NCBI GenBank assembly: GCA_031253835.1
Contig: JAIRVP010000032.1
Location: forward strand, 62,001 to 126,000
Direction: 5' to 3'
Length of the DNA stretch: 64,000 nt
Source of the DNA: Burkholderia sp.
Lineage (GTDB): Bacteria > Pseudomonadota > Gammaproteobacteria > Burkholderiales > Burkholderiaceae
Below the pieces are notes generated by a model. It was not told the origin of the DNA and made no database searches. It was given only the letters and a program-made list of their open reading frames with translations. Position 1 is the first letter of the stretch; every line of letters begins with the position of its first letter. Below, piece after piece: positions 32,997-41,580 of the stretch. The translations under genes were made by a program, and so were the position numbers.

Positions 32997-34459
32997 CACG
33001 GCAGTTTCGACTTACTTCGTGCGGGCAGTCTGTCCTCGAACGCCTTGATGGCCGCGGCAATCGCTCCGTCGAGATAGCCCTGCATCGGCGCCGACACCAA
33101 CGCGTCGCCCACCAGTGGATTCGCGACGCCGTCGGGGCGCGTGACCGTGGCCACCGAGCGGCGATGCGTGAACGTATCGAATCCCGCCTTGCCGTGATAA
33201 GCGCCCGAGCCGGAATTTCCGATTCCACCGAACGGCGCGCCAGGAAGCAGTGCATGCAACAACCCGTCGTTGCGCGTGACCCCGCCACTCGTCGTGCGAT
33301 CCAGGAAGCGCCGGAAATCCGCACCGTCGTCGCCGTACCAGTACGCGGCCAGCGGCGCGGGGCGTGCCGTGATGTAATCGATGGCCTCCTGCAGATCGTC
33401 GTAGCCATACACGACGAGCACCGGGCCGAATACTTCTTCGTCGGTTATCTCGGCCGACGCGGGAACATCGACCAGGACGGTCGGCGGAATCTTGCGCGAC
33501 GCCCGATCCGGTAGCCGCGCAGCCTCGCCTTCCGGCGCCGCCACATATTGCTTGGCGCCCTTCGCGGTCGCATCGGTCACGAGGCCGACGATCCGGTCGA
33601 AATTTCGCTCGTTGACGATGGAAACGACGGCCGGATTATCCAGGCAGGAGCCAAATATCGAGTTGTACTGAGCAATCAGCTTGTCAACGAACCCGGTAAC
33701 GATGCCTCTGGGTACCCAGACATAGTCCGGACACAGGCAAACCTGCCCCCCGTTCACGACGCGCGTGGCCGCAATTCTGCTTGCGGCCAGATCCAGGTCC
33801 GCATCGGGCGCGACGACGACCGGATTCTTGCCGCCCAACTCGGTTGTCACGGGAACGAGGTTCTTGGCCGCTTCCTGCGCGACGATCGAACCGATCTTGG
33901 GCGAGCCGGTGAAGAAGAGATGGTCGAACCGCAGCGCGGAGAAGGACTGCGACGTCGACAGGTCACCGTGGATGAAGGCCACCTCCGCCTCATCAAACGT
34001 GTCCGAGATGATTTTCGCGAGCACGCGCCCGGTTTCGACCTGATATTCCGGGAAATTCATCATGACGCGATTCCCCGCGGCGAGCGCGCTCAAGGCCGGC
34101 TCGAACGTGAGCGTCACCGGAAAATTCCATGCACCCATCACGCCAACGACGCCCTTGGGCTTCTGCTGAATGAAGCCCCCGGGGATTGCTTCAGGTTCCA
34201 TCCACTTCTCGATGTTGTCGAGCGTGTGGAGAATGTCTTCGGACCACGGCAGCGCTTCGAGCGCCTTGCTCAGTTCGGGCGGGCGGTTGCCGTAGTCGGC
34301 GCTGAGGGCATCCGCAATCGCATCGAAGCTGGAAAGAATGGCAATCGCGAGCCGCCCCACCCGCGACTTTCGCACCTCCGCGGACGCCCCGCCCTCGGCA
34401 ACGAATGCCGCTCGCTGAACGTCGAGAATGCGTTCCAGCGCTGCCTTTTCAACCGTCAT
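32996..34459 (-). CDS. Coniferyl-aldehyde-dehydrogenase-like NAD(P)-dependent aldehyde dehydrogenase (CalB type)
   Basis: 487 residues. NAD(P) binding and active-site features: 'PKGVVGVMGAWNFPVTLTFEPALSALAAGNRVMMNFPEY' (about 102-140), 'FFTGSPKIGSIVAQEAAKNLVPVTTELGGKNPVVVAPDADLD' (Glu of ELGGKNP is the general base) and 'VNGGQVCLCPDYVWVP' with catalytic Cys. The short-type length and the CLCPDY motif match coniferyl aldehyde dehydrogenases. It is the first gene of the operon and would convert the aldehyde formed by the two amine oxidases to an acid. It is divergent from the monoamine oxidase at 35145 across a 685-bp region with two similar palindromes. Confidence 0.88.
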   Translation of the reverse strand: MTVEKAALERILDVQRAAFVAEGGASAEVRKSRVGRLAIAILSSFDAIADALSADYGNRPPELSKALEALPWSEDILHTLDNIEKWMEPEAIPGGFIQQKPKGVVGVMGAWNFPVTLTFEPALSALAAGNRVMMNFPEYQVETGRVLAKIISDTFDEAEVAFIHGDLSTSQSFSALRFDHLFFTGSPKIGSIVAQEAAKNLVPVTTELGGKNPVVVAPDADLDLAASRIAATRVVNGGQVCLCPDYVWVPRGIVTGFVDKLIAQYNSIFGSCLDNPAVVSIVNERNFDRIVGLVTDATAKGAKQYVAAPEGEAARLPDRASRKIPPTVLVDVPASAEITDEEVFGPVLVVYGYDDLQEAIDYITARPAPLAAYWYGDDGADFRRFLDRTTSGGVTRNDGLLHALLPGAPFGGIGNSGSGAYHGKAGFDTFTHRRSVATVTRPDGVANPLVGDALVSAPMQGYLDGAIAAAIKAFEDRLPARSKSKLP

Positions 34460-35144
34460 GGTAGTTCCCTTTCAAAATGAAGCGCCGGATGCGCGCCCCA
34501 TGGCCATCCACTGCGCGATCGCGTTCCGAGGCCATGCGCCAACCCTGTCGATCGCACGTCCCGCTCTCGGCCGAATCGGTACGCCATCTCGTCAGGTCGA
34601 CGATAATTATGTCATATGACCTAATTCGCGTTATACAACACAATCCGGAGTGGTGCAACCTGGATCGCTGTTGCACTGCGAGAAGCGATCCGGAGTCCGA
34701 AGGCCGGGAAGGCCGATGCACCAACGCTCGAGCACGCGAAATGCGGTGATAATTACCGACAAACCGGCCAGACATGGCAATATTGAGACGAAAGCCACGC
34801 CAGACACCAGGTATCGATGCGCCATCCGAGGCGATTGCCTGGAAAGTATGTGACAAGCACTTTTTGCCTGCCGAACCCCTGGCGCCGATCTATCCCGGGG
34901 CTTGCAAAATTCGGTCATTCGACCTATAACAATGCATTCCAGCATCTTGAGTCGTCGCCCGACGCATCGCGCCACGTGGCAACCTCGTGCGCCGGCGTGG
35001 GGCGATAGCACGCCACGAGCACCATCGGCGTCGGCGTCGTATCGACACCGGGATAGAGGATCGATTGAATTGAAGTCGGCTGCGTGGAACGATGGAAACG
35101 TCGTACCCCGGCGCGGCAGACATCGTCACCAGGAGAGGGAAACC
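34460..35144. promoter_or_regulatory. Divergent control region with two related palindromes
   Basis: No gene recognised over 685 bp between the aldehyde dehydrogenase and the monoamine oxidase. An 18-bp near-palindrome TTATGTCATATGACCTAA (34607-34624) lies on the dehydrogenase side, centred on GTCATATGAC. TTCGGTCATTCGACCTAT (34910-34927) lies on the oxidase side; the reverse of the first and the second match at 13 of 18 positions. They are good candidates for sites of one regulator whose gene is not in the window. AGGAG at 35131-35135 is the ribosome site of the oxidase. Confidence 0.5.
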
Positions 35145-36512
35145 ATGGCAACCATTGACCAGTCGGCCAACCACGAATCAGATGTCCTGATTATCGGCGC
35201 GGGCCTCTCGGGCATGAAGGCCGCGCTCGAGCTCCGGAACGCCGGGAAGCGCGTCCTGATTCTCGAGGCACGCGACCGGGTCGGCGGGCGATCGATGCCG
35301 GGAGAGGTCGGCGGCCAGACGGTCGACTTCGGCGGCCAATGGGTCGGCGCGTCGCAGAAGCTGTTGCGGGAGCAAGCGACGGCGCTCGGCGTGCCGATGT
35401 ACAGCCAATATACGAAGGGCAACAGCCTCGTCAATATCGACGGCAAGGTTCACGCGTATTCCAGCACGCCGAAGCTGCCGTTCCTGTCGACGCTGGAGCT
35501 TGGCCTGACCTTGCATCGGTGGAAGCGCGACATGCAGACGCTTCCCGCCGGCGCGCCGTGGCTGGCGGAGAATGCGCTCCAGTGGGATGCAATGTCGATC
35601 GAGGTATGGATCGACCAGCACGTGGACACCAGCGCTGCGCGCGACTTTGCCCGCCTCGTCACGAGCGCGATCACCTGCACCGAGACGCTGCATGTGTCGT
35701 ACCTGTTCTTCCTCGAATGCCTGCGACAGGGCGGCGGCCTGGAAACGATGATGGGTGTCGAAGGAGGCGCTCAGCAGGACAAGTTCCTCGGGGGCGCGTG
35801 GCAGGTCCCGAAAAGAATGGCAGACCGCCTCGACGGGTGCATCGTCCTTGGCACACCGGTGAGCACGATCGAACAGGATGCGAACGGCGTTCGTGCGATA
35901 TGCCCGCAACGCACATACGAGGCGAAATATGCGATCGTCACCGCCCCGCCCGCGCTCGCCTCCCGCATCCGGTTCACGCCGCCGCTACCCGTCAAACGCG
36001 CAGGACTGCTGCAACGAATGCAGATGGGTGCCGTCATCAAGATGCACGTTGCGTACCCAACCCCGTTCTGGCGCCGCCGCGGGCTCAATGGCTCGGTCGC
36101 CAGCGTCGGCCGTCATCTGGGTTTCGTGTTCGACCAGTCGCCGGCGGATGAAAGTGTCGGCGTGCTGGTGGGCCTGATCGAAGGAAACCACGCGCTCGAA
36201 CTGAGCGGGCTCGGCAAGGACGCGCGCCGCGAGCATGTCATTGCCGATCTCGTGCATTACTTCGGCGACGACGCGGCGGCCCCGCTCGACTATGCCGACC
36301 ACGACTGGACGACGGACGAATGGGCGCTCGGCGGATACGCATCCCATATGCCGCCCGGGGTCCTGACCTCGTACGGTGACAGTATTCGCGAACCGTTCGG
36401 CCGGATTCATTGGGCCGGCACCGAGACGGCGACGGAGTGCATCGGCTACTTCGAGGGTGCGCTGGAATCCGGGATCCGGGCAGCCGATGAGGTGCTCGAC
36501 GCCTTGCGCTGA
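35145..36512 (+). CDS. Flavin-containing monoamine oxidase
   Basis: The 455-residue protein begins after an AGGAG site with 'DVLIIGAGLSGMKAALELRNAGKRVLILEARDRVGGRSMPGEVGGQTVDFGGQWVG' (FAD-binding domain and the amine oxidase N-terminal pattern). It ends with 'PFGRIHWAGTETATECIGYFEGALESGIRAADEVL', the conserved C-terminal FAD contact of amine oxidases. Central 'YAIVTAPPALASRIRFTPPLP' is typical of MAO/putrescine oxidase relatives. There is no signal peptide or C-terminal anchor, so it is cytoplasmic. It probably deaminates a primary amine, making the aldehyde handled by the divergent dehydrogenase. Confidence 0.9.
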   Translation: MATIDQSANHESDVLIIGAGLSGMKAALELRNAGKRVLILEARDRVGGRSMPGEVGGQTVDFGGQWVGASQKLLREQATALGVPMYSQYTKGNSLVNIDGKVHAYSSTPKLPFLSTLELGLTLHRWKRDMQTLPAGAPWLAENALQWDAMSIEVWIDQHVDTSAARDFARLVTSAITCTETLHVSYLFFLECLRQGGGLETMMGVEGGAQQDKFLGGAWQVPKRMADRLDGCIVLGTPVSTIEQDANGVRAICPQRTYEAKYAIVTAPPALASRIRFTPPLPVKRAGLLQRMQMGAVIKMHVAYPTPFWRRRGLNGSVASVGRHLGFVFDQSPADESVGVLVGLIEGNHALELSGLGKDARREHVIADLVHYFGDDAAAPLDYADHDWTTDEWALGGYASHMPPGVLTSYGDSIREPFGRIHWAGTETATECIGYFEGALESGIRAADEVLDALR

Positions 36513-36678
36513 TCCGTCAGCCGGCATTCCGGCATCGTTCGGGTTCATCCCGTGCCGGCGACGTACCGACAACGCGTTATATTCTCGTCCGGGACAGAAC
36601 GACGCGCTCGCATCCGCGGAAGACTCCCGCCGTCGCCGCATGCTCCGCCGCGTTACCTCACCCAGCGAGAACGAAAAG

Positions 36679-37521
36679 ATGGACCACGCGCAATACTTCA
36701 ACCAGAGCTCGATCCAGGCCGCGAATCTTCGTCTGCACTACCTGTCGCAGTTACTGCGCGAGCAAACGGGATCGATCGTCCAGTACGGCATCCTGCGCGG
36801 CTATCCCATCGGCTTCAGTCACTGGGCGGAGGTCGCGGTCGGCGGCTACCTGCTCGGCACCTATGAAATCGCCGTATGCGCGATCCTCGAAGCGCTCGGG
36901 TCACCCGACAAGGTGCTGGTCGACCTCGGGGCCGCCGACGGGATCTTCGGCATCGGCCTGGTGCGGAACAACGTCTTTGCCCGCAGCCTGTGCTTCGAGA
37001 TGGACGACCAGCGCCGCCAGGCCATCCAGCACCGCGCCGCGGAGATGGGGCTGGCGGATCGCGTCGCGGTCCACGGCAAGGCCGATCGCAACCTGCCGGC
37101 AATCCTGTCGGAGCAAGGCGGCGCTCCGGCTGAACGCGTCATCCTGTGCGATATCGAGGGCGCCGAGTTCGACCTGTTCGACGACACGCTGCTGGAACAG
37201 CTTTCCGGCAGCCACATGATCATCGAAATCCACGACTTTCTGCTGTCCGACCCGGAACAAGCTGCGCGCGCATTCGACGAATTGAGCCAGCGCGCGAGCC
37301 GGCACTTCCACGTGTACGAGATCCGTGACGGCTTGCGGGACATTCGCAATATCCCGTTGCTGCGCTACTGGTCGGACTGGGATGCATGGCTGATGTGCGT
37401 CGAGGCGCGTTACCGGATGATGCGATGGCTCTGGCTCGAGCCGAAGAGCCAGCCGCGGCGTTCCGACCAGGACATCGATCGCCTGATCCTCGACTACCAA
37501 CGCCGGATCTTTGCTGCCTGA
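36679..37521 (+). CDS. FkbM-like SAM-dependent methyltransferase
   Basis: The 280-residue protein has the class I core 'DKVLVDLGAADGIFGIGLVRNNVFARSLCFEMDDQRRQAIQHRAAEMGLADRVAVHGKAD' (about 75-135). It also has 'RVILCDIEGAEFDLFDDTLLEQLSGSHMIIEIHDFLL' (about 155-192), where D-I-E-G-x-E is the FkbM-type motif IV. FkbM enzymes O-methylate sugars or polyketides. ATG 36679 lies at the end of a frame whose upstream part overlaps the amine oxidase. With two TPR glycosyltransferases next door it may decorate a glycan, but the strands differ and no operon is formed. Confidence 0.78.
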   Translation: MDHAQYFNQSSIQAANLRLHYLSQLLREQTGSIVQYGILRGYPIGFSHWAEVAVGGYLLGTYEIAVCAILEALGSPDKVLVDLGAADGIFGIGLVRNNVFARSLCFEMDDQRRQAIQHRAAEMGLADRVAVHGKADRNLPAILSEQGGAPAERVILCDIEGAEFDLFDDTLLEQLSGSHMIIEIHDFLLSDPEQAARAFDELSQRASRHFHVYEIRDGLRDIRNIPLLRYWSDWDAWLMCVEARYRMMRWLWLEPKSQPRRSDQDIDRLILDYQRRIFAA

Positions 37522-37701
37522 CGAATCCGCGCGGCACGAATCGGCACCGCGTATCCGGCGAACGCGACGCGTCCGTCATGCGCGGCGATAACGGGGAGAC
37601 CGGATTTTGAATCAGTCCGGCTGCGTTTGTTGCGCGCACAATCGATTGCCAGGAATCAATCTCGCCAAAATTGTGGCCATGCGATAGCAGGGCGAATCAA
37701 T

Positions 37702-39306
37702 TCAACGCATTTCCCGTCGGTCGGCTTCGCGCAGGACACCGCGCTGCGATTCCAGCGCGTCGCGCACGGCTTCGGTGACGCTTCGCCAGTTGCCGGGTGC
37801 CGCCTGACGAAAGATCCGGATATGCGGATACCAGGGCCCCGTGTCGCCGCGCGCGCCCCAGCGCCACTCCGGCGCGCCGAGCATGACCCACGCCGGCAGC
37901 CCTAGCGCGCCGGCCAGGTGCACGGGCGCCGAGCAGATCGAGAGGGTCAGGTCCAGCGATGCCGCAAATACAGCCGTATCGTAAAGATCGTTCCATTCAT
38001 CCGATCGATTCAGGATCGACAATCCGCTGCGTGCCGCGAAATCCGGTTCAAGCGGATGTTTCTGAAGCACGAACCAGTCGACGTTTTCAATCCCGGCCAA
38101 CGGCCGGAGATCTTCCGGTGCAAGACTGCGCGCGCGCCCCGCGAAGTAATTCGGCGACGTGTCCCAGCACAACCCGATTCGCAGCCGATCGGATGCATGT
38201 CGGCGGTCGGCGTGTGCCCTGGCGACATCCGGATCCTTCAGCTTGATATAGCCATCCCGATAGGTCGGCACCTCGCCGTCGACTGCCCCCAGTCTCGCGG
38301 GCAGCAAGTTCTCGAATATCCAGAAATCGTAGTCGCCCCAGGTCTCGACGGGCCAGGCGCTCAACAGCTCGTCGACACCGTCGAGGCCGTGCAGAAGCTG
38401 CATCAGTTCCGGTTTGACGCAGAGCGTGACATGCGCGCCCGCTGCCTTCAGCGTGCGAGCGTAGCGTGCATACATCAGACAATCGCCGAGGCCGAGATGG
38501 CTGATCACCAGCAGGCGCTTGCCGTCGAGCGGCTGCCCGCGCCACAAACGATCGTGATAGGTGGTCAATACGCCAGGGCCGCTGCCGAGCGGCACAAGAT
38601 CCGTGAGCATTTCATAGCGACGCCAGCCCGCTTTCGTGTCACCCAGCAACAACAGCAGATTCGCCAGCGGAAAAAGGACATCGCCCCGGTAGGGATCCTG
38701 TTCGGCGGCCCGATACAGATAGCCCAGGCTTTCCTCCAGGCGGCCCAGCAGGTAGAGCGAGATGCCGCACTGTACCAGCGTGCCGAGATCGGTCGGGTAC
38801 TGCGCCAGGATGGCGCGGGCGATCTGGACGGCACCTTCATGATCGTCGAGAAATCGATGCCGCGCCCGCAATACGATCCCCGGATCGCCGGATTCGGCCG
38901 CCTTCGCGCCATGCCGGCGCGCGGCCTCGAAGTCGAGCACCTGAAAACTCGCGTCGGCCAGCATCAGATGCAACTCGGCATTCGATGGAAACGCGTCCAC
39001 GCCCGCTTTCAGGCTGGCGATGGCGGCGGCGCGATCGTTCAGGTGATTGAAACAGATCAGCGCCTTGTCTCGCCATGGGATGGTCGATGCAGGCGTCGCA
39101 GCGATGGCACGATCGCAGGCTTCGAGCGCTTTCTCGGTGTGCCCCAAGCGCAGCAGTGCATCCACGTAGGGACGAAAAACGGTATCGCTATCGGGATATT
39201 TTTCGAAGAGGATCCTGAAAAGATCCGCTGCGCGGTCGAACTGCCCGACCGCCTCTGCGTCGCTCGCCTGCGAGGCAACGCTATTGAATTCTTCATCAAA
39301 CGACAT
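37702..39306 (-). CDS. TPR-repeat glycosyltransferase (GT9-like C-terminal domain)
   Basis: The 534-residue protein combines an N-terminal tetratricopeptide region (repeats such as 'AVGQFDRAADLFRILFEKYPDSDTVFRPYVDALLRLGHTEKALEACDRAIAATPAS', about residues 20-235) with a C-terminal Rossmann part: 'KRLLVISHLGLGDCLMYARYARTLKAAGAHVTLCVKPEL' (about 260-298) and 'DLTLSICSAPVHLAGALGLPAWVMLGAPEWRWG' (about 465-500). The latter resembles ADP-heptose:LPS heptosyltransferases. Such TPR fusions modify proteins or flagellins. ATG 39306 is preferred over a TTG at 39324. It is cytoplasmic and next to a similar gene at 39420. Confidence 0.8.
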   Translation of the reverse strand: MSFDEEFNSVASQASDAEAVGQFDRAADLFRILFEKYPDSDTVFRPYVDALLRLGHTEKALEACDRAIAATPASTIPWRDKALICFNHLNDRAAAIASLKAGVDAFPSNAELHLMLADASFQVLDFEAARRHGAKAAESGDPGIVLRARHRFLDDHEGAVQIARAILAQYPTDLGTLVQCGISLYLLGRLEESLGYLYRAAEQDPYRGDVLFPLANLLLLLGDTKAGWRRYEMLTDLVPLGSGPGVLTTYHDRLWRGQPLDGKRLLVISHLGLGDCLMYARYARTLKAAGAHVTLCVKPELMQLLHGLDGVDELLSAWPVETWGDYDFWIFENLLPARLGAVDGEVPTYRDGYIKLKDPDVARAHADRRHASDRLRIGLCWDTSPNYFAGRARSLAPEDLRPLAGIENVDWFVLQKHPLEPDFAARSGLSILNRSDEWNDLYDTAVFAASLDLTLSICSAPVHLAGALGLPAWVMLGAPEWRWGARGDTGPWYPHIRIFRQAAPGNWRSVTEAVRDALESQRGVLREADRREMR

Positions 39307-39419
39307 CCGCGCCCCGGTCGTCAATCACGAAAAAACAGTCTTGATATGCGGGCCATTTTGCTTCGACGACGAACAGTTGCCAACGTCGACGCGTTCGCTA
39401 TGGCCGAAAGCGACCGCGA

Positions 39420-40682
39420 CTACCAGGTTGCATCGTTGCCGGACAACACATCTGCCATCTCGGATATCGGCCGGCTCCAGTCGCCCAACGTTGTTTGTCG
39501 ATACAACTGCATGGACCTGTACCACGGTGTATCACGATGGCTGTTGTACCAGCGCTCGTCGCATGCAGCCGACAGCAACACCCACACTGGCCGTCCGAGT
39601 GCGCCAGCGAGGTGGGCCGGCCCGGTGTCCACCGTGATCAATAAATCGAGCGCGTTGAAGACGACTGCGGTGTCTCCGAGATCGCGCAATTCGTCACCAA
39701 TGATTCCAATGCCGTGCTTATTGAGTACGGCATGTTCATTGTCGGTAAGCTTGCCGAACTGCAGCGCATGGAAACGGCTATCCGGTGCGCTGAACAACGG
39801 CGCGAGTTGCTCCAGCGAGATGGATCGATAGGGTTCATGGCGCACCGCAGTATTGCTGCGCCAGATCAGGCCTATCTCGCGCACCCCCTGACGTCGATCC
39901 CTGAAAATATCGGCGACACGTGTCGGCAGTTCTCGTCCGGCCGGTGCCTGCACGTATGAATCGCTGTAGCCCGGGAAGTATGGCGTCGTCTGGTATCGCG
40001 CAAAGAGGTCGAAGGTACAGATGACGCAATCGCTCTGGTCAATCGCGCTGCGGGCGTCCGCGACGATCGTGATCCAGTCGAACGAGGAAAATACCGGCGC
40101 CAGCGTGTCAGGTGCCTGCAAGACGACAGCCAGCGCACCTTCATCGCGCAAGAGGTGCAAGTACCGGGAAAACATGATCACGTCACCCAGGCCACCTTCC
40201 TGAATGATGAGGACGCGCTTGCCGGCGACCGATTCGTCGAACCGCAGCAACTTGCCGACGACCTTCTCGTACTCGATCGTGTTGCCTGGATAGATATTTG
40301 AAACGATTGCGGCCCGTCCCCATGCATCGCGTAGTCGCCGAGTCAGGGCATGGGCCTCACGAAAGCGCCCTTGAGCGTATTGCGAGATCGCGAGTTCAAC
40401 CCTCAGGACCCTGAGGTCAGGTTCGTGGTGAAGCTCGGCGAGCGCTCGAGTCAATAGCGGTTCGGCCTGCGCGAACAGGCCGAGATAGTTCATGTCGATG
40501 CCGATCTGCGCACGCAAAAATGGCTCTTCGACACGATCCACGAGCTCCTTCACCACCCGGATTGCTTCCTCTGCGTGACCCGAGAGCCTGAGCGCGCGAC
40601 TCAGCGCGAGCCCAGTACTGGCGGATTTTTCCCGGAGGTAGGCGTTGTATGCGCTGTCGAGCCCGGTTTGGTCGCTGATCAA
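39420..40682 (-). CDS. TPR-repeat glycosyltransferase (GT9-like), paralogue
   Basis: About 420 residues from a TTG at 40682, which follows GGGGATAAA. An ATG at 40757 would add 25 residues of implausible composition (NQNRNRTNRN). The TPR part is 'RAQIGIDMNYLGLFAQAEPLLTRALAELHHEPDLRVLRVELAISQYAQGRFREAHAL'. The GT9-like part is 'KRVLIIQEGGLGDVIMFSRYLHLLRDEGALAVVLQ' and 'DLLITVDTGPAHLAGALGRPVWVLLSAACDERWY', the second being the heptosyltransferase-type nucleotide-sugar site. It is 113 nt from the gene at 39306 on the same strand, so the pair probably forms one unit acting on the same acceptor. Confidence 0.78.
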   Translation of the reverse strand: MISDQTGLDSAYNAYLREKSASTGLALSRALRLSGHAEEAIRVVKELVDRVEEPFLRAQIGIDMNYLGLFAQAEPLLTRALAELHHEPDLRVLRVELAISQYAQGRFREAHALTRRLRDAWGRAAIVSNIYPGNTIEYEKVVGKLLRFDESVAGKRVLIIQEGGLGDVIMFSRYLHLLRDEGALAVVLQAPDTLAPVFSSFDWITIVADARSAIDQSDCVICTFDLFARYQTTPYFPGYSDSYVQAPAGRELPTRVADIFRDRRQGVREIGLIWRSNTAVRHEPYRSISLEQLAPLFSAPDSRFHALQFGKLTDNEHAVLNKHGIGIIGDELRDLGDTAVVFNALDLLITVDTGPAHLAGALGRPVWVLLSAACDERWYNSHRDTPWYRSMQLYRQTTLGDWSRPISEMADVLSGNDATW

Positions 40683-41175
40683 TTTATCCCCGCGTGAATT
40701 TCTGTTCGTTCGATTTCTATTCTGATTCGGGCATCGTTGGCACGACAACGGGCGCATCAATGCGATGCAACCAGAGCGTCAACTTCGGCGACACATCTTA
40801 CTCCTCGTTCGCCATCAAGCAGGGTCACGCTGAAGATGAATGGGTCTTGCACCTGCGACAAACCGACGACAATCATATTTTCGTGCCGGGACAGTATTGC
40901 CGTCGCGAAATGGGTCGCACCGGCGCTGCCCGCGGCAACATGATGTCCGATTAATAACACAACGCGATATCCCGCTGTGGCATAAAAACCCGCCACTCCA
41001 CCGGTATTTGTTAAATAGCTTGAATGACCGACTACCGGCCGGCAATTTGCCTTACCATCCGGCCGTCATCCTCGCCGATGCCGAACGCGGTCGACCGGCC
41101 GCGGGCAACGGCCGTGGTTTTTTCTGTCGGCGGCTTGAACCGCGCGCCGATTTCATTCGCACGCCAGGACCGATC
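40683..41175. other. Intergenic region; possible 79-codon minus-strand ORF at 40757-40996
   Basis: No gene recognised. One minus-strand frame at 40757-40996 reads 'GYRVVLLIGHHVAAGSAGATHFATAILSRHENMIVVGLSQVQDPFIFSVTLLDGERGVRC' in protein-like fashion, starting at ATG 40996. I do not recognise it and the ribosome site is poor. It could be a small coding gene ahead of the glycosyltransferase or a remnant. Confidence 0.3.
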
Positions 41176-41496
41176 ATGTTCCAGTCCCCGGGAGATTCAT
41201 TCGTCAGCGGCTCGTTGCTCGGCCTGTGCGTCGAGGTGCCGCTCGCCGCGCTGGTTTCGCTGGCCATGCACGGCGTCGACTGGAACGGGCAGCGCGTCGC
41301 GATGCTCATCGCCGCGCCCGTGCTGATCGCGTGCATCGCGCTGCTCACCCGCCCGGTGGCGTTCAGCACGATCTGGAAACACAAGCGCTCGCCTTTCGTG
41401 CTCGACGACAATGTTCGCGCGTCGATTTACGGCCGGCTCAGCGGGATCGCGATCGGGCTGGTATTCGGCATCATGGTCGCGACGACGTTCTCCTGA
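41176..41496 (+). CDS. Small integral membrane protein of unknown function
   Basis: A 106-residue protein with three hydrophobic stretches: 'SLLGLCVEVPLAALVSLAMHG' (about 13-33), 'RVAMLIAAPVLIACIALLT' (about 40-58) and 'GIAIGLVFGIMVATTFS' (about 90-106). AGGA (41165-41168) precedes ATG 41176. A positively charged loop 'KHKRSPFVLDDNVRASIYGR' lies between helices 2 and 3. I do not recognise the family; inner-membrane location is expected. It is a lone gene convergent with the binding-protein gene of cluster B. Confidence 0.65.
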   Translation: MFQSPGDSFVSGSLLGLCVEVPLAALVSLAMHGVDWNGQRVAMLIAAPVLIACIALLTRPVAFSTIWKHKRSPFVLDDNVRASIYGRLSGIAIGLVFGIMVATTFS

Positions 41497-41580
41497 TTCC
41501 GTCGAGCCGGATCGCTCGCGCGCTCCGCGCCGAGCATGAAGCATCGCCCGTTCACACGGGCATCGTCCCGCGGCACCGCA

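Noticed and set aside
37918..39831. 637-codon plus-strand frame opposite the TPR-glycosyltransferases
   Set aside because: Crosses two genuine minus-strand genes and shows no recognisable domain.
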